From Flavobacteriales bacterium (GTDB lineage Bacteria > Bacteroidota > Bacteroidia > Flavobacteriales_F > PHOS-HE28): DNA of 64,000 bases. The first letter of the stretch is position 1; each line of letters begins with the position of its first letter. The notes under the pieces are model-generated. The model saw only the letters and a program-made list of their open reading frames with translations. It searched no databases and was not told the origin of the DNA. Location: the NCBI GenBank assembly GCA_016715995.1, contig JADJXF010000005.1, positions 49,920 to 113,919 of the forward strand. Direction: 5' to 3'. This document shows positions 43,165 to 52,141 of the stretch, piece by piece. The position numbers and the translations under genes are program-made.

Positions 43165-44139
43165 ATGCCACAGACCGTCGTCATCACCGGAGCCGCTGGC
43201 TTCGTCGGCTCCAACCTCAGTCTGCGCCTGCTTCGGGCCGGTCATCGCGTGATCGGCGTGGATGATTTCAGCTATGGCAATCGGGAGAATCTGCAGGCCT
43301 GCATTGGCCTTCCAGGTTTCCGGTTCGAAGAGCGGAACGTGACCGAACCGAAGGCCCTCTCCGATATCGAAGGCGACACGATCGTGCATCTGGCCAGTCA
43401 GAAGATCCCACGGTACACCAACAGTTATCGCACTATCGAGGAGAACAATGTCATGAGCTCGCTGGTGATCAAGCGAGCGCTGGAGCTTGATGCCCGGCTG
43501 GTCTTCGCGTCCACCTCTGACGTTTATGGCAAGAACCCCCGGACCCCATTCAGTGAGGACAGCGACCTCGTGCTCGGCCCGACCAAGGTGAAGCGTTGGG
43601 CGTATGCCGCGTCCAAGATCCATAGCGAGCACAAGATCATCGCCACGGGCGAGGAGAAGGGGCTGCACTACACCATCCTGCGGCTCTTCGGCTCATACGG
43701 CCCCAACCAGAATCTGACGTGGTGGGGCGGGCCGCAATCGGTCTTCATCGCCAAGGCCTTCAACGGCGAACCCATCGAGCTGCATGGCGATGGTCAGCAG
43801 ACGCGCACCTTCACCTTCGTGGACGATACCGTGCAAGGTTTCGTGCTCGCCGTCACCAAGCCCGAAGCCGCAGGTGAGATCTTCAATGTGGCCTCCGATC
43901 CGGCCACCGAGACCACCATCGAGGGGCTGGCCCGTCTCATCTGGGGGTTGATCAGACCCGGAGAGGAGCCCAAGCTCACCTTCATCCCTTACGCCACTTT
44001 CGGCGGCGGATACGAGGATGTGATGCGGCGCGTGCCCGATATCAGCAAGATCAGCCGTGCGCTGGGATTCGTGCCACGCTTCGGACTGGAAGAAGGCATG
44101 CGGCTCACCATCGACTGGCAGCGCGGACGCTCCGCCTAG
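43165..44139 (+). CDS. NAD-dependent nucleotide-sugar epimerase/dehydratase
   Basis: The 324-residue enzyme is an extended short-chain dehydrogenase. It has the NAD-binding ITGAAGFVGSNL, VHLASQKIP, the catalytic Ser region FASTSDVYG, and YAASKIHSEH with the Tyr/Lys pair. The C-terminal substrate part has LRLFGSYGPNQN and RTFTFVDDTVQGFV. It could be a UDP-glucose 4-epimerase or a related sugar epimerase. I start at 43165 (MPQTVVITG) since the earlier TTG frame lies over the promoter. The GT2 gene starts three bases after its stop. Confidence 0.9.
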   Translation: MPQTVVITGAAGFVGSNLSLRLLRAGHRVIGVDDFSYGNRENLQACIGLPGFRFEERNVTEPKALSDIEGDTIVHLASQKIPRYTNSYRTIEENNVMSSLVIKRALELDARLVFASTSDVYGKNPRTPFSEDSDLVLGPTKVKRWAYAASKIHSEHKIIATGEEKGLHYTILRLFGSYGPNQNLTWWGGPQSVFIAKAFNGEPIELHGDGQQTRTFTFVDDTVQGFVLAVTKPEAAGEIFNVASDPATETTIEGLARLIWGLIRPGEEPKLTFIPYATFGGGYEDVMRRVPDISKISRALGFVPRFGLEEGMRLTIDWQRGRSA

Positions 44140-44142
44140 TGC

Positions 44143-44874
44143 ATGCGGTACTTCATCGTGCCCACCTATAACGAGGCAGACAACCTGTCCAATCTGGCGC
44201 GCGACCTGTCGCCGTTCCTGGCCCAGGCAGACACCTGGCTGGTGATTTCCGATGACGGCTCATCGGATGCGACCCGCGAGATCGCAACGCAGCTGTTCCC
44301 GAGTGAGCGTCTTGTGGTGCTAGGTGATGGGACCAACCACGGGCCAGGCCACGCCTTCAACACCGCCTTCGATTGGGTGCTGACGCGGGCGAAGGACGAG
44401 GACATGGTGGTGACGATGGAAGCGGATTGCACATCGGACATCAGTATTCTACCGGACATGCTGGCCATCGCCGACCTGGGCTACGACCTGGTGCTGGCCT
44501 CAGTGTATGCACAAGGCGGCGGGTTCGACCAGACGACCTGGCTGCGCAAGCTCCTCTCCGCCACAGCCAACTTCATCTATCGCTTCATCTTCGACTTGAA
44601 GGTGAGCACGCTGAGCAGCTTCTATAGGGTGTACCGCGTAGGGCGGCTGCGTGCTGCGAAGATCCGCTGGCCCCGCCTGATCGAGGAATCCGGGTTCATC
44701 TGCATGCTAGAGCTGCTGGTCAAGTTGATCCGCGTGGAAGCACGGGTGATTGAGGTGCCCATGGTGCTGGCCTCGAAGAAGCGCATCGGGCGCTCGCGCA
44801 TGAAACTCATGCGGACCACGGTGGAATACCTCCGGTTTCTTTGGCGCTTCCGCTCGGAGAAGCACGCAGGATGA
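44143..44874 (+). CDS. Glycosyltransferase family 2
   Basis: This 243-residue GT2 enzyme has YFIVPTYNEADNLSNL, ISDDGSSDATREI with the nucleotide-binding Asp pair, and MEADCTSDISILPDML, the pattern of polyprenyl-phosphate mannose/glucose synthases (Dpm1-like) without C-terminal helices. Such an enzyme could charge the lipid carrier used by the two GT39-like proteins upstream, which makes this a plausible small pathway. The basic tail (SKKRIGRSRMKLMRTTVEYLRFLWRFR) could bind the membrane. Confidence 0.88.
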   Translation: MRYFIVPTYNEADNLSNLARDLSPFLAQADTWLVISDDGSSDATREIATQLFPSERLVVLGDGTNHGPGHAFNTAFDWVLTRAKDEDMVVTMEADCTSDISILPDMLAIADLGYDLVLASVYAQGGGFDQTTWLRKLLSATANFIYRFIFDLKVSTLSSFYRVYRVGRLRAAKIRWPRLIEESGFICMLELLVKLIRVEARVIEVPMVLASKKRIGRSRMKLMRTTVEYLRFLWRFRSEKHAG

Positions 44875-44884
44875 AACGCCGCGG

Positions 44885-45583
44885 TCAGTTGGTGACGTCG
44901 GCGCGCATCGGCACACCATACTTCCGATAGAGCCGCGCCTTGCGCTTCTCCAATCGGGCCTGGGCCTTGGCCGTGCGCGGCCCGCGGTCGGCCACTGCGA
45001 TCTCGCCGCGTTCGACGCGCTGCACGATCAGTTCCATCAGCAGGTCCTCGCCGCGTGGATCATATGAGCTGCGCAGGTCCTGACCGAACAGCCGGGCCAT
45101 CCCTTGCCAGACGAACGCGGTGAATGAGCCACGCAGCTCTTTCACCAGTTCATAGGAGGTCCGGCCCGCCTCGCGGTCGATGAGCTTGATGAGCACGCGG
45201 CCCTGGCTCGTGGTGAGGTCCTTCACCTCGGCTTCGAACTCTGCCCGCAACTCAGCCTCCGCCAGTTTCACGTACAGGTCCTGGTCGCCATCACGCTGGA
45301 TGAGGGCAAGGTCATGCTCGTACTCGCGGAGAAGATCTCCGGTGATCCGTGCATAGGGGTAAACCTTCACCACATTCCGCGTGAGACGGTCGTAGCGCTC
45401 GGCCTGCCTGCGGTCGCGCGCGGCCCAACGCCCGCGCACCTCGCTGGGATCGAGTTGGATGACCGGGATGGTATCGCCGTCGATGACCACCGCCCGATGC
45501 ACCGTGCCTTGAACCAGCCCTTGCGCGACAGCAAAGCCTGCCAAGCAGCCGATAGTGAACAGGGAGAGGGCGAGGCGGCGCAT
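44885..45583 (-). CDS. DUF4294 family exported protein
   Basis: The 232-residue protein has a signal peptide (cleavage near FAVAQ), then VVIDGDTIPVIQLDPSEVRG typical of DUF4294, a helical charged middle, and a conserved GRVLIKLIDREAGRTSYELVKELRGSFTAFVWQGMARLFG. DUF4294 is found in Bacteroidota and has no known function. The start at 45583 yields the signal peptide. It is alone on its strand between the GT2 gene and accC. Confidence 0.87.
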   Translation of the reverse strand: MRRLALSLFTIGCLAGFAVAQGLVQGTVHRAVVIDGDTIPVIQLDPSEVRGRWAARDRRQAERYDRLTRNVVKVYPYARITGDLLREYEHDLALIQRDGDQDLYVKLAEAELRAEFEAEVKDLTTSQGRVLIKLIDREAGRTSYELVKELRGSFTAFVWQGMARLFGQDLRSSYDPRGEDLLMELIVQRVERGEIAVADRGPRTAKAQARLEKRKARLYRKYGVPMRADVTN

Positions 45584-45652
45584 AGCAAGAAGCGTCCGAG
45601 CCGAACGCGTAGCGAAGCTACAACGCTGGGATCCGGGCTTCCTTATACCGGA

Positions 45653-47149
45653 TCAGCGTCTCCTTAGTTTCCAAGGACTTGCAACATTCCCTGCCGCACC
45701 ATTCGAGCGTACCGGCCCAGCAGCGGTGGGGCGCGTGGCTGCCGCAACCAAGGCCGCAGCGGCGGCTTCGGCGGCATCGAGATGCTCCAAGGCCTCCGGT
45801 TTGAAGTGATCGCGCACGAAGTGGGTGTCGTAGGTGCCGCGGCGGAATGCCGGATGGCCCATGACGAACAAGCAGAACGGAAGGGTGGTCTCCACGCCGG
45901 TGATCGCAAAGTCGTCGATGGCGCGCTCCATCCGGGTGATGGCTTCTTCGCGCGTGGCCCCGTGCGTGATCAATTTGGCGATCATGGGGTCGTAGTGGAT
46001 GGGGATCTCCATGCCTTCCTCGAATCCATCATCCACGCGTACGCCAGGGCCCTGCGGCGGCCGGTATGTGGTGAGCCGGCCGATGTCGGGAAGGAAATTG
46101 TTCATCGGATCCTCGGCGTACACGCGCACCTCGATGGCGTGTCCGTTGATCCTCAGCTCATCCTGCGTGAAGGGCAGCTCCTCTCCTTCCGCCACGCGGA
46201 TCTGCAGCTTCACCAAGTCGAGCCCGGTGATCATCTCTGTGACGGGATGCTCTACTTGCAAGCGCGTGTTCATCTCCATGAAGTAGAAGTCGCCACCCTC
46301 ATCGAGCAGGAACTCCACGGTGCCAGCGCCTACGTAGTCCACGCTCTTCGCCACGGCCACCGCAGCCTCACCCATTCGCTTACGCAGCTCAGGCGTAAGC
46401 ACGGCGCTCGGGGCCTCCTCCACTACTTTCTGGTGGCGGCGCTGAATGCTGCATTCGCGCTCGAAGAGGTAGCATGTGTTCCCGTGGGTATCGGCCATCA
46501 CCTGCACCTCGATGTGCCGTGGACCAGCAACATACTTCTCAATGAACACGCTGCCGTCGCCGAACGCATTCGTGGCCTCGCTGATGGCGCGCTCCAACCC
46601 TTCCTTCAACTCACTTTCCTTCTCCACCACGCGCATGCCTTTACCGCCACCGCCTGCCGCAGCCTTGATGAGGATGGGGAACTTGATGGTCTTGGCCACA
46701 TTGATCGCTTCCTCCAGGCCGCTCACGGCGCCTTCGGTGCCAGGCACCAGCGGAACGTCGAATTGCTTCACGGCCGCCTTGGCCGCGAGCTTGTCGCCCA
46801 TCACTTTCATGGCCTTGGGCGATGGTCCCACGAAGATCACGCCCGCTTTCTCCAAGGCGCGCGCGAATTCGCCGTTCTCGCTGAGGAAGCCGTAGCCCGG
46901 ATGAACCGCATCGACATTCAAGTCCTTGCAGACCTGCACGAGCTTGTCGATCACCAAGTAGCTCTCCTTGCTCGGCGGCGGACCGATGCACACGGCCTCA
47001 TCGGCGAACCGCACGAAGGGAGCGCTGCGATCGGCCTCGGAATACACCGCCACCGTGCGGATGCCCATCTCCCGGGCTGAGCGCATCACGCGCAGGGCGA
47101 TCTCGCCGCGGTTGGCGACGAGGAGCTTCTGGATCTTCTTCTTGGCCAT
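45653..47149 (-). CDS. accC: Acetyl-CoA carboxylase biotin carboxylase subunit
   Basis: AccC carboxylates biotin with ATP and bicarbonate, the first half-reaction of fatty acid synthesis. The ATP-grasp motifs are complete: KLLVANRGEIALRVMR, KAAAGGGGKGMRVV, ERECSIQRRHQK and the catalytic end EMNTRLQVEHPVTE. The C-terminal 40-50 residues are Ala/Pro-rich and extend beyond the canonical end to 498 residues. No accB is adjacent, in contrast to the common accB-accC pair, so the biotin carrier must lie elsewhere. A propionyl-CoA carboxylase role is possible. Confidence 0.94.
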   Translation of the reverse strand: MAKKKIQKLLVANRGEIALRVMRSAREMGIRTVAVYSEADRSAPFVRFADEAVCIGPPPSKESYLVIDKLVQVCKDLNVDAVHPGYGFLSENGEFARALEKAGVIFVGPSPKAMKVMGDKLAAKAAVKQFDVPLVPGTEGAVSGLEEAINVAKTIKFPILIKAAAGGGGKGMRVVEKESELKEGLERAISEATNAFGDGSVFIEKYVAGPRHIEVQVMADTHGNTCYLFERECSIQRRHQKVVEEAPSAVLTPELRKRMGEAAVAVAKSVDYVGAGTVEFLLDEGGDFYFMEMNTRLQVEHPVTEMITGLDLVKLQIRVAEGEELPFTQDELRINGHAIEVRVYAEDPMNNFLPDIGRLTTYRPPQGPGVRVDDGFEEGMEIPIHYDPMIAKLITHGATREEAITRMERAIDDFAITGVETTLPFCLFVMGHPAFRRGTYDTHFVRDHFKPEALEHLDAAEAAAAALVAAATRPTAAGPVRSNGAAGNVASPWKLRRR

Positions 47150-47212
47150 GCGGCAGGAATGGGATGCGCGAAGATGCGACGCCTTGGCCCGAACTTTGGC
47201 TTCGGCCGTCGC

Positions 47213-48076
47213 ATGCGAATTCCGCTCACCCTCCCTTTCATTCTCCTTGGGTTTTCGCCGTTACCGGCACAGGTGAAGCCACGCATCTTCAAGACCGATT
47301 CGGGAACAGTGGTGATGCACTACTTCGCGAGCGGCCAGCCCAGCACCAAGGAATGGACCGACAAGGATGACCCCTGGGGCCGAAGCTGGGCATACAAGCG
47401 CACAGGTGAAGTGATCTTCGACGGGCAGACCCGCGCTATCGGTGGGCATGCATCGGTGCGTTTCAGCTACCACCCCAACGGTGCGGTGAGCAAGGTGGAA
47501 ACGAGCGACATGCCCGACGGCGGCATCCAGTGGTACAAGAGCACCACCACCTTCGATGAGGACGGGAACAAGACTGGCTTCTTTGAACATGGCCGCGACA
47601 ACTACGGGCCCATCCCACGTCTGGATGCTCCACCCTCACGCATGCCTCCGCAAACGAGCCCACCCGAACCTAGAGTTGAACCCAAGCAGGAAGTGATCGA
47701 ATGCCAGAGGATGTTCGTGAACGAGCTCTTCGTCGTGAACCCAACGAATGCCGCGGTGCGCGTGGTGGCAGCACCCAAGGATCCATCGCCCGGCATGCCC
47801 GGAGGCACTTGGACCATGGCCCCCGGTGATACCATACGGATCGGCTCCTACAGCATGGGCGAGACCTGGCCTGCGTGGAAGACCATGGTGGACCTGAGCG
47901 TCGTGCAGGTCGCGCTCGACGATCGCAACAATGCTGTTGCCCGCTACCGGAACGATGAGGTGCGCTTAGGCGCGGAGCACCGCCGCGTGTACGTTGTGAT
48001 CGAGGGTTGGACAACAACGAAAGTTCCGCCTGGCCAGGACCATCTGCCTCCGCTTGGCATTCCTGAAAAGAAGTAG
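47213..48076 (+). CDS. Exported hypothetical protein
   Basis: The ATG at 47213 gives a 287-residue product with a signal peptide (cleaved near LPAQ). The N-terminal half has toxin/antitoxin-YwqK-like strands (VVMHYFASGQPSTKEW, WAYKRTGEVIFDGQ, SYHPNGAVSKVE), then a Pro-rich linker (PPSRMPPQTSPPEP) and a second beta domain (FVNELFVVNPTNAAVRVVA, MAPGDTIRIGSY). The function is unknown. An earlier start at 47159 would add a basic leader without signal. It is convergent with the alpha/beta-hydrolase gene. Confidence 0.78.
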   Translation: MRIPLTLPFILLGFSPLPAQVKPRIFKTDSGTVVMHYFASGQPSTKEWTDKDDPWGRSWAYKRTGEVIFDGQTRAIGGHASVRFSYHPNGAVSKVETSDMPDGGIQWYKSTTTFDEDGNKTGFFEHGRDNYGPIPRLDAPPSRMPPQTSPPEPRVEPKQEVIECQRMFVNELFVVNPTNAAVRVVAAPKDPSPGMPGGTWTMAPGDTIRIGSYSMGETWPAWKTMVDLSVVQVALDDRNNAVARYRNDEVRLGAEHRRVYVVIEGWTTTKVPPGQDHLPPLGIPEKK

Positions 48077-48105
48077 GAGAAGAAACGCCGCTGGCTCTTC
48101 TTCCG

Positions 48106-48786
48106 CTAGCGCGACCTGGCCCAGAATTCGCGCAGCCGTGGAACAAAGAAGTCCAAGTCCACCTTGTCGAAGGGGTGCGGCGTATTGGGCAGAATGAGCA
48201 CCTCCGCGCCCTTCACACCGCGGGCAAAGCGTTGCGTGTCCTGTGGCAGCGCCGTGGTGTCCTTCTCGCCTACGCAGATCAGCACCGGACATTGGATCCT
48301 CGCGGTCACTTCCGATGTCAGGAGCGGCTGGCGCGCCAGATCGCTCATGCTCTTAGCGATGGCCCGTACCACGTCCTTCCAGCGCTCTACGCCATGCGCA
48401 TCCGCCAAGGCTTGTGCGAAGGCCGGCACTTTCATAGCGATCACCTCTGGATTGAGCATGCGCAGCTCCTTCTCTAGCGCCTCCTCCGTCCAGAGGTACT
48501 TGGTGCCCAGCGTGACCACCGAGCGGACGCGCGTGGGGTGACGCGATGCGCATAGCATTGCTGCATAGCCTCCCATGCTGTATCCGAAAAGATCGGCCTG
48601 CTGCCAACCGTTCGCAGCGAATGCGGCGTCAATGTCGGTGATGAAGTCCTCGAAGCGGATGCCGTGCTGCGGGATGCTGCGATTTCCATGACCGGATAAA
48701 TCGATGGTGACTCCGCCAAGACGTTCCTGCAAGACAGACAGTTGGGCCGCACTGCCCAATGCGCCATGGAGCAACAGAAGGCCCAT
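48106..48786 (-). CDS. Alpha/beta-hydrolase
   Basis: This 226-residue cytosolic hydrolase has the oxyanion segment LLLLHGALGSAAQ, nucleophile elbow FGYSMGGYAA (Ser), a late Asp in CVGEKDTTALP and His in NTPHPFDKVD, a full triad. Its compact form resembles MenH-like or epoxide-hydrolase-like esterases; the substrate is unknown. The start lies two bases after the stop of sucC, so it is in the same transcription unit. Confidence 0.87.
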   Translation of the reverse strand: MGLLLLHGALGSAAQLSVLQERLGGVTIDLSGHGNRSIPQHGIRFEDFITDIDAAFAANGWQQADLFGYSMGGYAAMLCASRHPTRVRSVVTLGTKYLWTEEALEKELRMLNPEVIAMKVPAFAQALADAHGVERWKDVVRAIAKSMSDLARQPLLTSEVTARIQCPVLICVGEKDTTALPQDTQRFARGVKGAEVLILPNTPHPFDKVDLDFFVPRLREFWARSR

Positions 48787-48788
48787 GC

Positions 48789-49979
48789 TCAGGCCAGCAC
48801 CTCCTTCACCCGGTCGGCCGCCTCCTGCAAAGCCACTGCGCTCAGCACTTTCAGGCCGCTCTTGTCAATCAGTTCTTTGGCCTCGATGGCGTTGGTGCCC
48901 TGCAAGCGGACGATGATCGGCACCTTGATATCGCCGATGTTCTTGTAGGCATCCACGATGCCTTGAGCGACGCGATCGCAGCGCACGATGCCGCCGAAGA
49001 TGTTGACGAGGATCGCCTTCACGCGCTCGTCCTTGAGGATGATGCGGAAAGCCTTCTCCACGCGTGCCGCATCGGCCGTGCCACCCACATCGAGGAAGTT
49101 GGCCGGCTCGCCACCGCTCAGCTTGATGATGTCCATGGTGGCCATGGCGAGGCCTGCGCCGTTCACCATGCAGCCCACGTTGCCGTCCAAGCGCACGTAA
49201 TTGAGGCCCGCTTCACCAGCCTCCACCTCGATGGGGTCCTCTTCCATCTTGTCGCGCATCTCCACATAGTCCGGATGACGGAAGAGCGCGTTGCCATCGA
49301 GCCGCACCTTGGCGTCGATCGCGGCGATCTTGTCGTCGCTGGTCTTCAGCACCGGGTTGATCTCGAACATGGCGGCGTCGCAGCCCTCATAGGCCTTGTA
49401 CAGCGCGGCCACGAACTTCACCATCTCCTTCTTCGCATTGCCCGTGACGCCGAGGTTGGTCGCGATCTTGTTGCACTGGAAGGGGCGCAGGCCTACACGC
49501 GGGTCGACTTCTTCCTTGAAAATCTTCTCGGGCGTGTGCTCGGCCACCTCCTCGATGTCCATGCCGCCTTCGGTGCTGTACATGATGATGTTCCTCCCGC
49601 TCGCGCGATCGAGCAGCACGCTCATGTAGTACTCCTTGGTCTCGCTGGCGCCGGGGTAATACATGTCCTCTGCGATGAGGACCTTGTGCACCTTCTTGCC
49701 CTGCGGGGGGGTCTGCGGCGTCTTCAGCATCATGCCGATGATGGCGTCGGCACGTTCGCGCACCTCGTCGATGCTCTTGGCCAGCTTCACGCCGCCGCCC
49801 TTGCCGCGACCGCCTGCATGGATCTGCGCCTTCACCACCCAAAACTTGGTGCCGGTCTCCTGCGCCAGCCGCTTGGCCTGGTCCACTGCCTCATCGGCGT
49901 TGTAGGCCACGAGGCCTCGCTGCACGCGAACGCCGTATTGGGTGAGGATGCTCTTGCCTTGGTACTCGTGGAGGTTCAT
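48789..49979 (-). CDS. sucC: Succinyl-CoA synthetase, ADP-forming, beta subunit
   Basis: SucC, with SucD, converts succinyl-CoA to succinate with formation of ATP in the citric acid cycle. The ATP-grasp domain has MNLHEYQGKSIL at the start, KAQIHAGGRGKGGGVKLA, and the C-terminal CoA-ligase part has FEINPV, DGNVGCMVNGAGLAMATMD, and NIFGGIVRCD. Length (396) is typical. sucD is not in the window. A hydrolase gene follows closely. Confidence 0.97.
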   Translation of the reverse strand: MNLHEYQGKSILTQYGVRVQRGLVAYNADEAVDQAKRLAQETGTKFWVVKAQIHAGGRGKGGGVKLAKSIDEVRERADAIIGMMLKTPQTPPQGKKVHKVLIAEDMYYPGASETKEYYMSVLLDRASGRNIIMYSTEGGMDIEEVAEHTPEKIFKEEVDPRVGLRPFQCNKIATNLGVTGNAKKEMVKFVAALYKAYEGCDAAMFEINPVLKTSDDKIAAIDAKVRLDGNALFRHPDYVEMRDKMEEDPIEVEAGEAGLNYVRLDGNVGCMVNGAGLAMATMDIIKLSGGEPANFLDVGGTADAARVEKAFRIILKDERVKAILVNIFGGIVRCDRVAQGIVDAYKNIGDIKVPIIVRLQGTNAIEAKELIDKSGLKVLSAVALQEAADRVKEVLA

Positions 49980-49993
49980 GGCGCGAAGTAACA

Positions 49994-50075
49994 GGTTGCG
50001 TGTTGAACTTAGTGTTGCGCGTTACGTGTTCCGGAACTAGCCCGCCAGAACCCGCAACACGCAATGCGCAAACAC
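49994..50075. repeat. GCGTGTT palindromic element between sucC and the ABC gene
   Basis: Imperfect inverted arms at 50012-50034 and 50051-50075 are built of GTGTTGCGC/GCGTGTT words; a further direct copy (GGTTGCGTGTTG) lies at 49994-50005. It fills most of the 138-base divergent gap and may contain the promoters of both genes. Confidence 0.65.
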
Positions 50076-50117
50076 GCCACGCATTCGGCCAACGCGACAG
50101 GTCGTTAATTCGCGTCC

Positions 50118-50780
50118 ATGATTGAAGCGAAGGGCATCCGCAAACGCTTCGGCACGCTGGAGGTGCTGAAGGGCGTGGACATCTCCGTGGCGCAGGGTGA
50201 AGTGGTGAGCATCGTGGGTGCCAGCGGTGCTGGGAAGACGACCCTGCTGCAGATCATCGGCACCTTGGAGAAAGCTGATGAAGGGGCCTTGCGGATCGAT
50301 GGGCAGGACCTGGCCCGGCTTGGATCCAACGCGCTGTCCGCATTCCGCAATAAGCACATCGGCTTCGTATTCCAGTTCCATCACCTGCTACCGGAGTTCA
50401 ACGCATTGGAGAATGTGATGATGCCCGGCCTCATCGCCGGCCGCAGCCGCACCGAGTGCATGCCGCGCGCCGAGGATCTGCTCACTCGGCTGAATGTCAT
50501 CGCGCGCAAGGAGCACAAGCCCGGGCAGCTCAGCGGCGGCGAACAGCAGCGCGTGGCCGTGGCCCGTGCGCTCTTTAACAGCCCCAGCGTAGTGCTGGCC
50601 GATGAACCCAGCGGCAACCTCGACAGCGCCCACGCCAAGGAACTGCACCAACTCTTCTTCGAACTGCGCAAGGAGCTCGGGCAGACCTTCGTCATCGTGA
50701 CCCACAACGAGGAACTGGCCGACATGGCGGACAGGAAGTTGACGATGCGTGATGGGGTGATCGTTGAACCACGACCATAA
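50118..50780 (+). CDS. ABC transporter ATP-binding protein, LolD-like
   Basis: The 220-residue ATPase has Walker A GASGAGKTT (34-42), signature LSGGEQQRVAVARALF, Walker B VVLADEPSGNLD, and the H-loop IVTHNEEL. It best fits LolD/MacB-type ATPases that drive lipoprotein release or efflux. The permease partner is not next to it, so it cannot be assigned further. Many lipoproteins in this window would need such a system. Confidence 0.9.
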   Translation: MIEAKGIRKRFGTLEVLKGVDISVAQGEVVSIVGASGAGKTTLLQIIGTLEKADEGALRIDGQDLARLGSNALSAFRNKHIGFVFQFHHLLPEFNALENVMMPGLIAGRSRTECMPRAEDLLTRLNVIARKEHKPGQLSGGEQQRVAVARALFNSPSVVLADEPSGNLDSAHAKELHQLFFELRKELGQTFVIVTHNEELADMADRKLTMRDGVIVEPRP

Positions 50781-50810
50781 TGCGCGCAGCAGTTCGCGCG
50801 TTCAATCGAC

Positions 50811-51434
50811 ATGCGGACTTGGATCGGACTCATCCTATTGACTGGCTCCCATGTGGTGAGCGGGCAAGCATCCACTTGGATCGAGCGCCCGGCGGGGGTG
50901 GTTTCCGTTGGCGGCCGTTCTTCCGTGAGCCTGTTCAACGGGCATGAAGCAGGGGGCACCGGATTGGGCATCGGCGGGCAGTTCCGCATCCGCTTGGCGG
51001 AGCGCGTGAACACCGATTGGTTCTACGACTACTTCACAGCGCCCATCGGTTCATTCGCCTTCCGGCAGGATCAGCATATCGGCTGGAGCGTGCTCTTCTA
51101 CCTGCGCGAGTCGAACGGGCAGAGGCGGTTCCTTCAGCCCTACGTGCTGGCGGGGCATTGCTTCGATTACACCAGGCAACAGGCGAACGGCGACCCGGGC
51201 AATTACGCGGAGCGATGGAGCAGTGCGGTGCAGGCCGGGCTGGGCACGCACTTCAACCTCACCGACCGCACCGACATCTCGTTGGTGAGCCAGTACATGT
51301 TCCACCTCGGCACCGATGTGCATGCGCATGAGCACAACGGCAAAGTGGAGTTCCACAAAGAGAAAGGCGGGAGCCTCGAAGGGCACCTACTGGTCCACCT
51401 CAGTTTCAACTACAAGCTGTTCCGCGCATGGTGA
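50811..51434 (+). CDS. Exported outer-membrane-type protein
   Basis: The 207-residue protein has a signal peptide (cleavage near VSGQ), then strands consistent with a small barrel (GIGGQFRIRLAERVNTDWFYDYF, GWSVLFYLRES, RFLQPYVLAGHCF, DRTDISLVSQYMFHLG) and ends in HLSFNYKLFRAW. A His/Glu-rich turn (HAHEHNGKVEFHKEKG) could bind metal. I recognise no family. Its end overlaps the next gene by seven bases; both may be co-transcribed with the ABC ATPase. Confidence 0.75.
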   Translation: MRTWIGLILLTGSHVVSGQASTWIERPAGVVSVGGRSSVSLFNGHEAGGTGLGIGGQFRIRLAERVNTDWFYDYFTAPIGSFAFRQDQHIGWSVLFYLRESNGQRRFLQPYVLAGHCFDYTRQQANGDPGNYAERWSSAVQAGLGTHFNLTDRTDISLVSQYMFHLGTDVHAHEHNGKVEFHKEKGGSLEGHLLVHLSFNYKLFRAW

Positions 51435-52000
51435 GGCACGGCCTGACAACACTGTGCGTAGCAGCAATGCTCGTCTGCACGGCGCAGGAAGAGACGCCGT
51501 TCATTGGTAAAGGCCTGTTGCGCGGATCGGGGGCCATCAGCCCGGGCTTCCTGTTGGACGCGGCGACCACGAGCATCTATGTGAACGCCAAGCTGGAGTA
51601 CTTCATGGAGGAGCGCATCAGCTTCCGTGGTGAGGGCTTCTGGTATGTGGACAGCCAACAGGACGTCAGCCCGATCGCACGGAACAGCCAACTGGCGTTC
51701 GGTCCGTTCTACCATTGGGTCCACGGCCGCTTGGACCTGGCCCTTGGCATGGAAGCCGGCATCGCGCTCACGCAGCCCGCGATCCCGATCATCGCCATTT
51801 ACGACCCGGATCCGCTACGTGTGCTGCCCAATGTCGCCGCCTGCGCCGGGCTCACCTTCGCGGTATGGGACTACTTCCACTTCTTCCTCGACGCCCGATA
51901 CGTGCATGCGCGTTACACAGGCTCGCACATCGGCACCATCCCGCTCGATGAGGTGATCGTCAGCGGAGGGCTGGGATGGCAGTTCCGCCTCTTGCGCTGA
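51428..52000 (+). CDS. Exported outer-membrane-type protein (second)
   Basis: This 190-residue protein starts with a signal-like sequence (LTTLCVAAMLVCTAQ) and has barrel-like strands (GAISPGFLLDAATTSIYVNAKLEYF, ISFRGEGFWYVDS, QLAFGPFYHWVHG, FHFFLDARYVHARYTG) ending in GGLGWQFRLLR. The function is unknown. It overlaps the upstream gene by seven bases. Confidence 0.72.
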   Translation: MVRHGLTTLCVAAMLVCTAQEETPFIGKGLLRGSGAISPGFLLDAATTSIYVNAKLEYFMEERISFRGEGFWYVDSQQDVSPIARNSQLAFGPFYHWVHGRLDLALGMEAGIALTQPAIPIIAIYDPDPLRVLPNVAACAGLTFAVWDYFHFFLDARYVHARYTGSHIGTIPLDEVIVSGGLGWQFRLLR

Positions 52001-52141
52001 CCAGGTCAAATGGTCCATCGCTATGGAGGCCTGCAGCGATAACCGCTGAGGTTTGCAACTTGTCGCCCACATGGATGCGCACACGATGCTCATCTACATT
52101 CGCGACGTGCATTCCGACCAGGTTCTTGAGCGCAGCTGGGG

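Noticed and set aside
45653..45760. Possible frameshift at the end of accC
   Set aside because: Another frame reads RYARMVRQGMLQVLGN, but the main frame ends in SPWKLRRR, which looks like a normal end, and no conserved motif is lost.
48076..48106. Bidirectional terminator between convergent genes
   Set aside because: The GGAGAAGA/TCTTCTTCC pairing contains a bulge and no clear T run on either strand, so it was left out of the features.
50781..50810. Terminator between the ABC gene and the barrel protein
   Set aside because: The GTTGAAC and GTTCAAT segments pair poorly and lack a T run.
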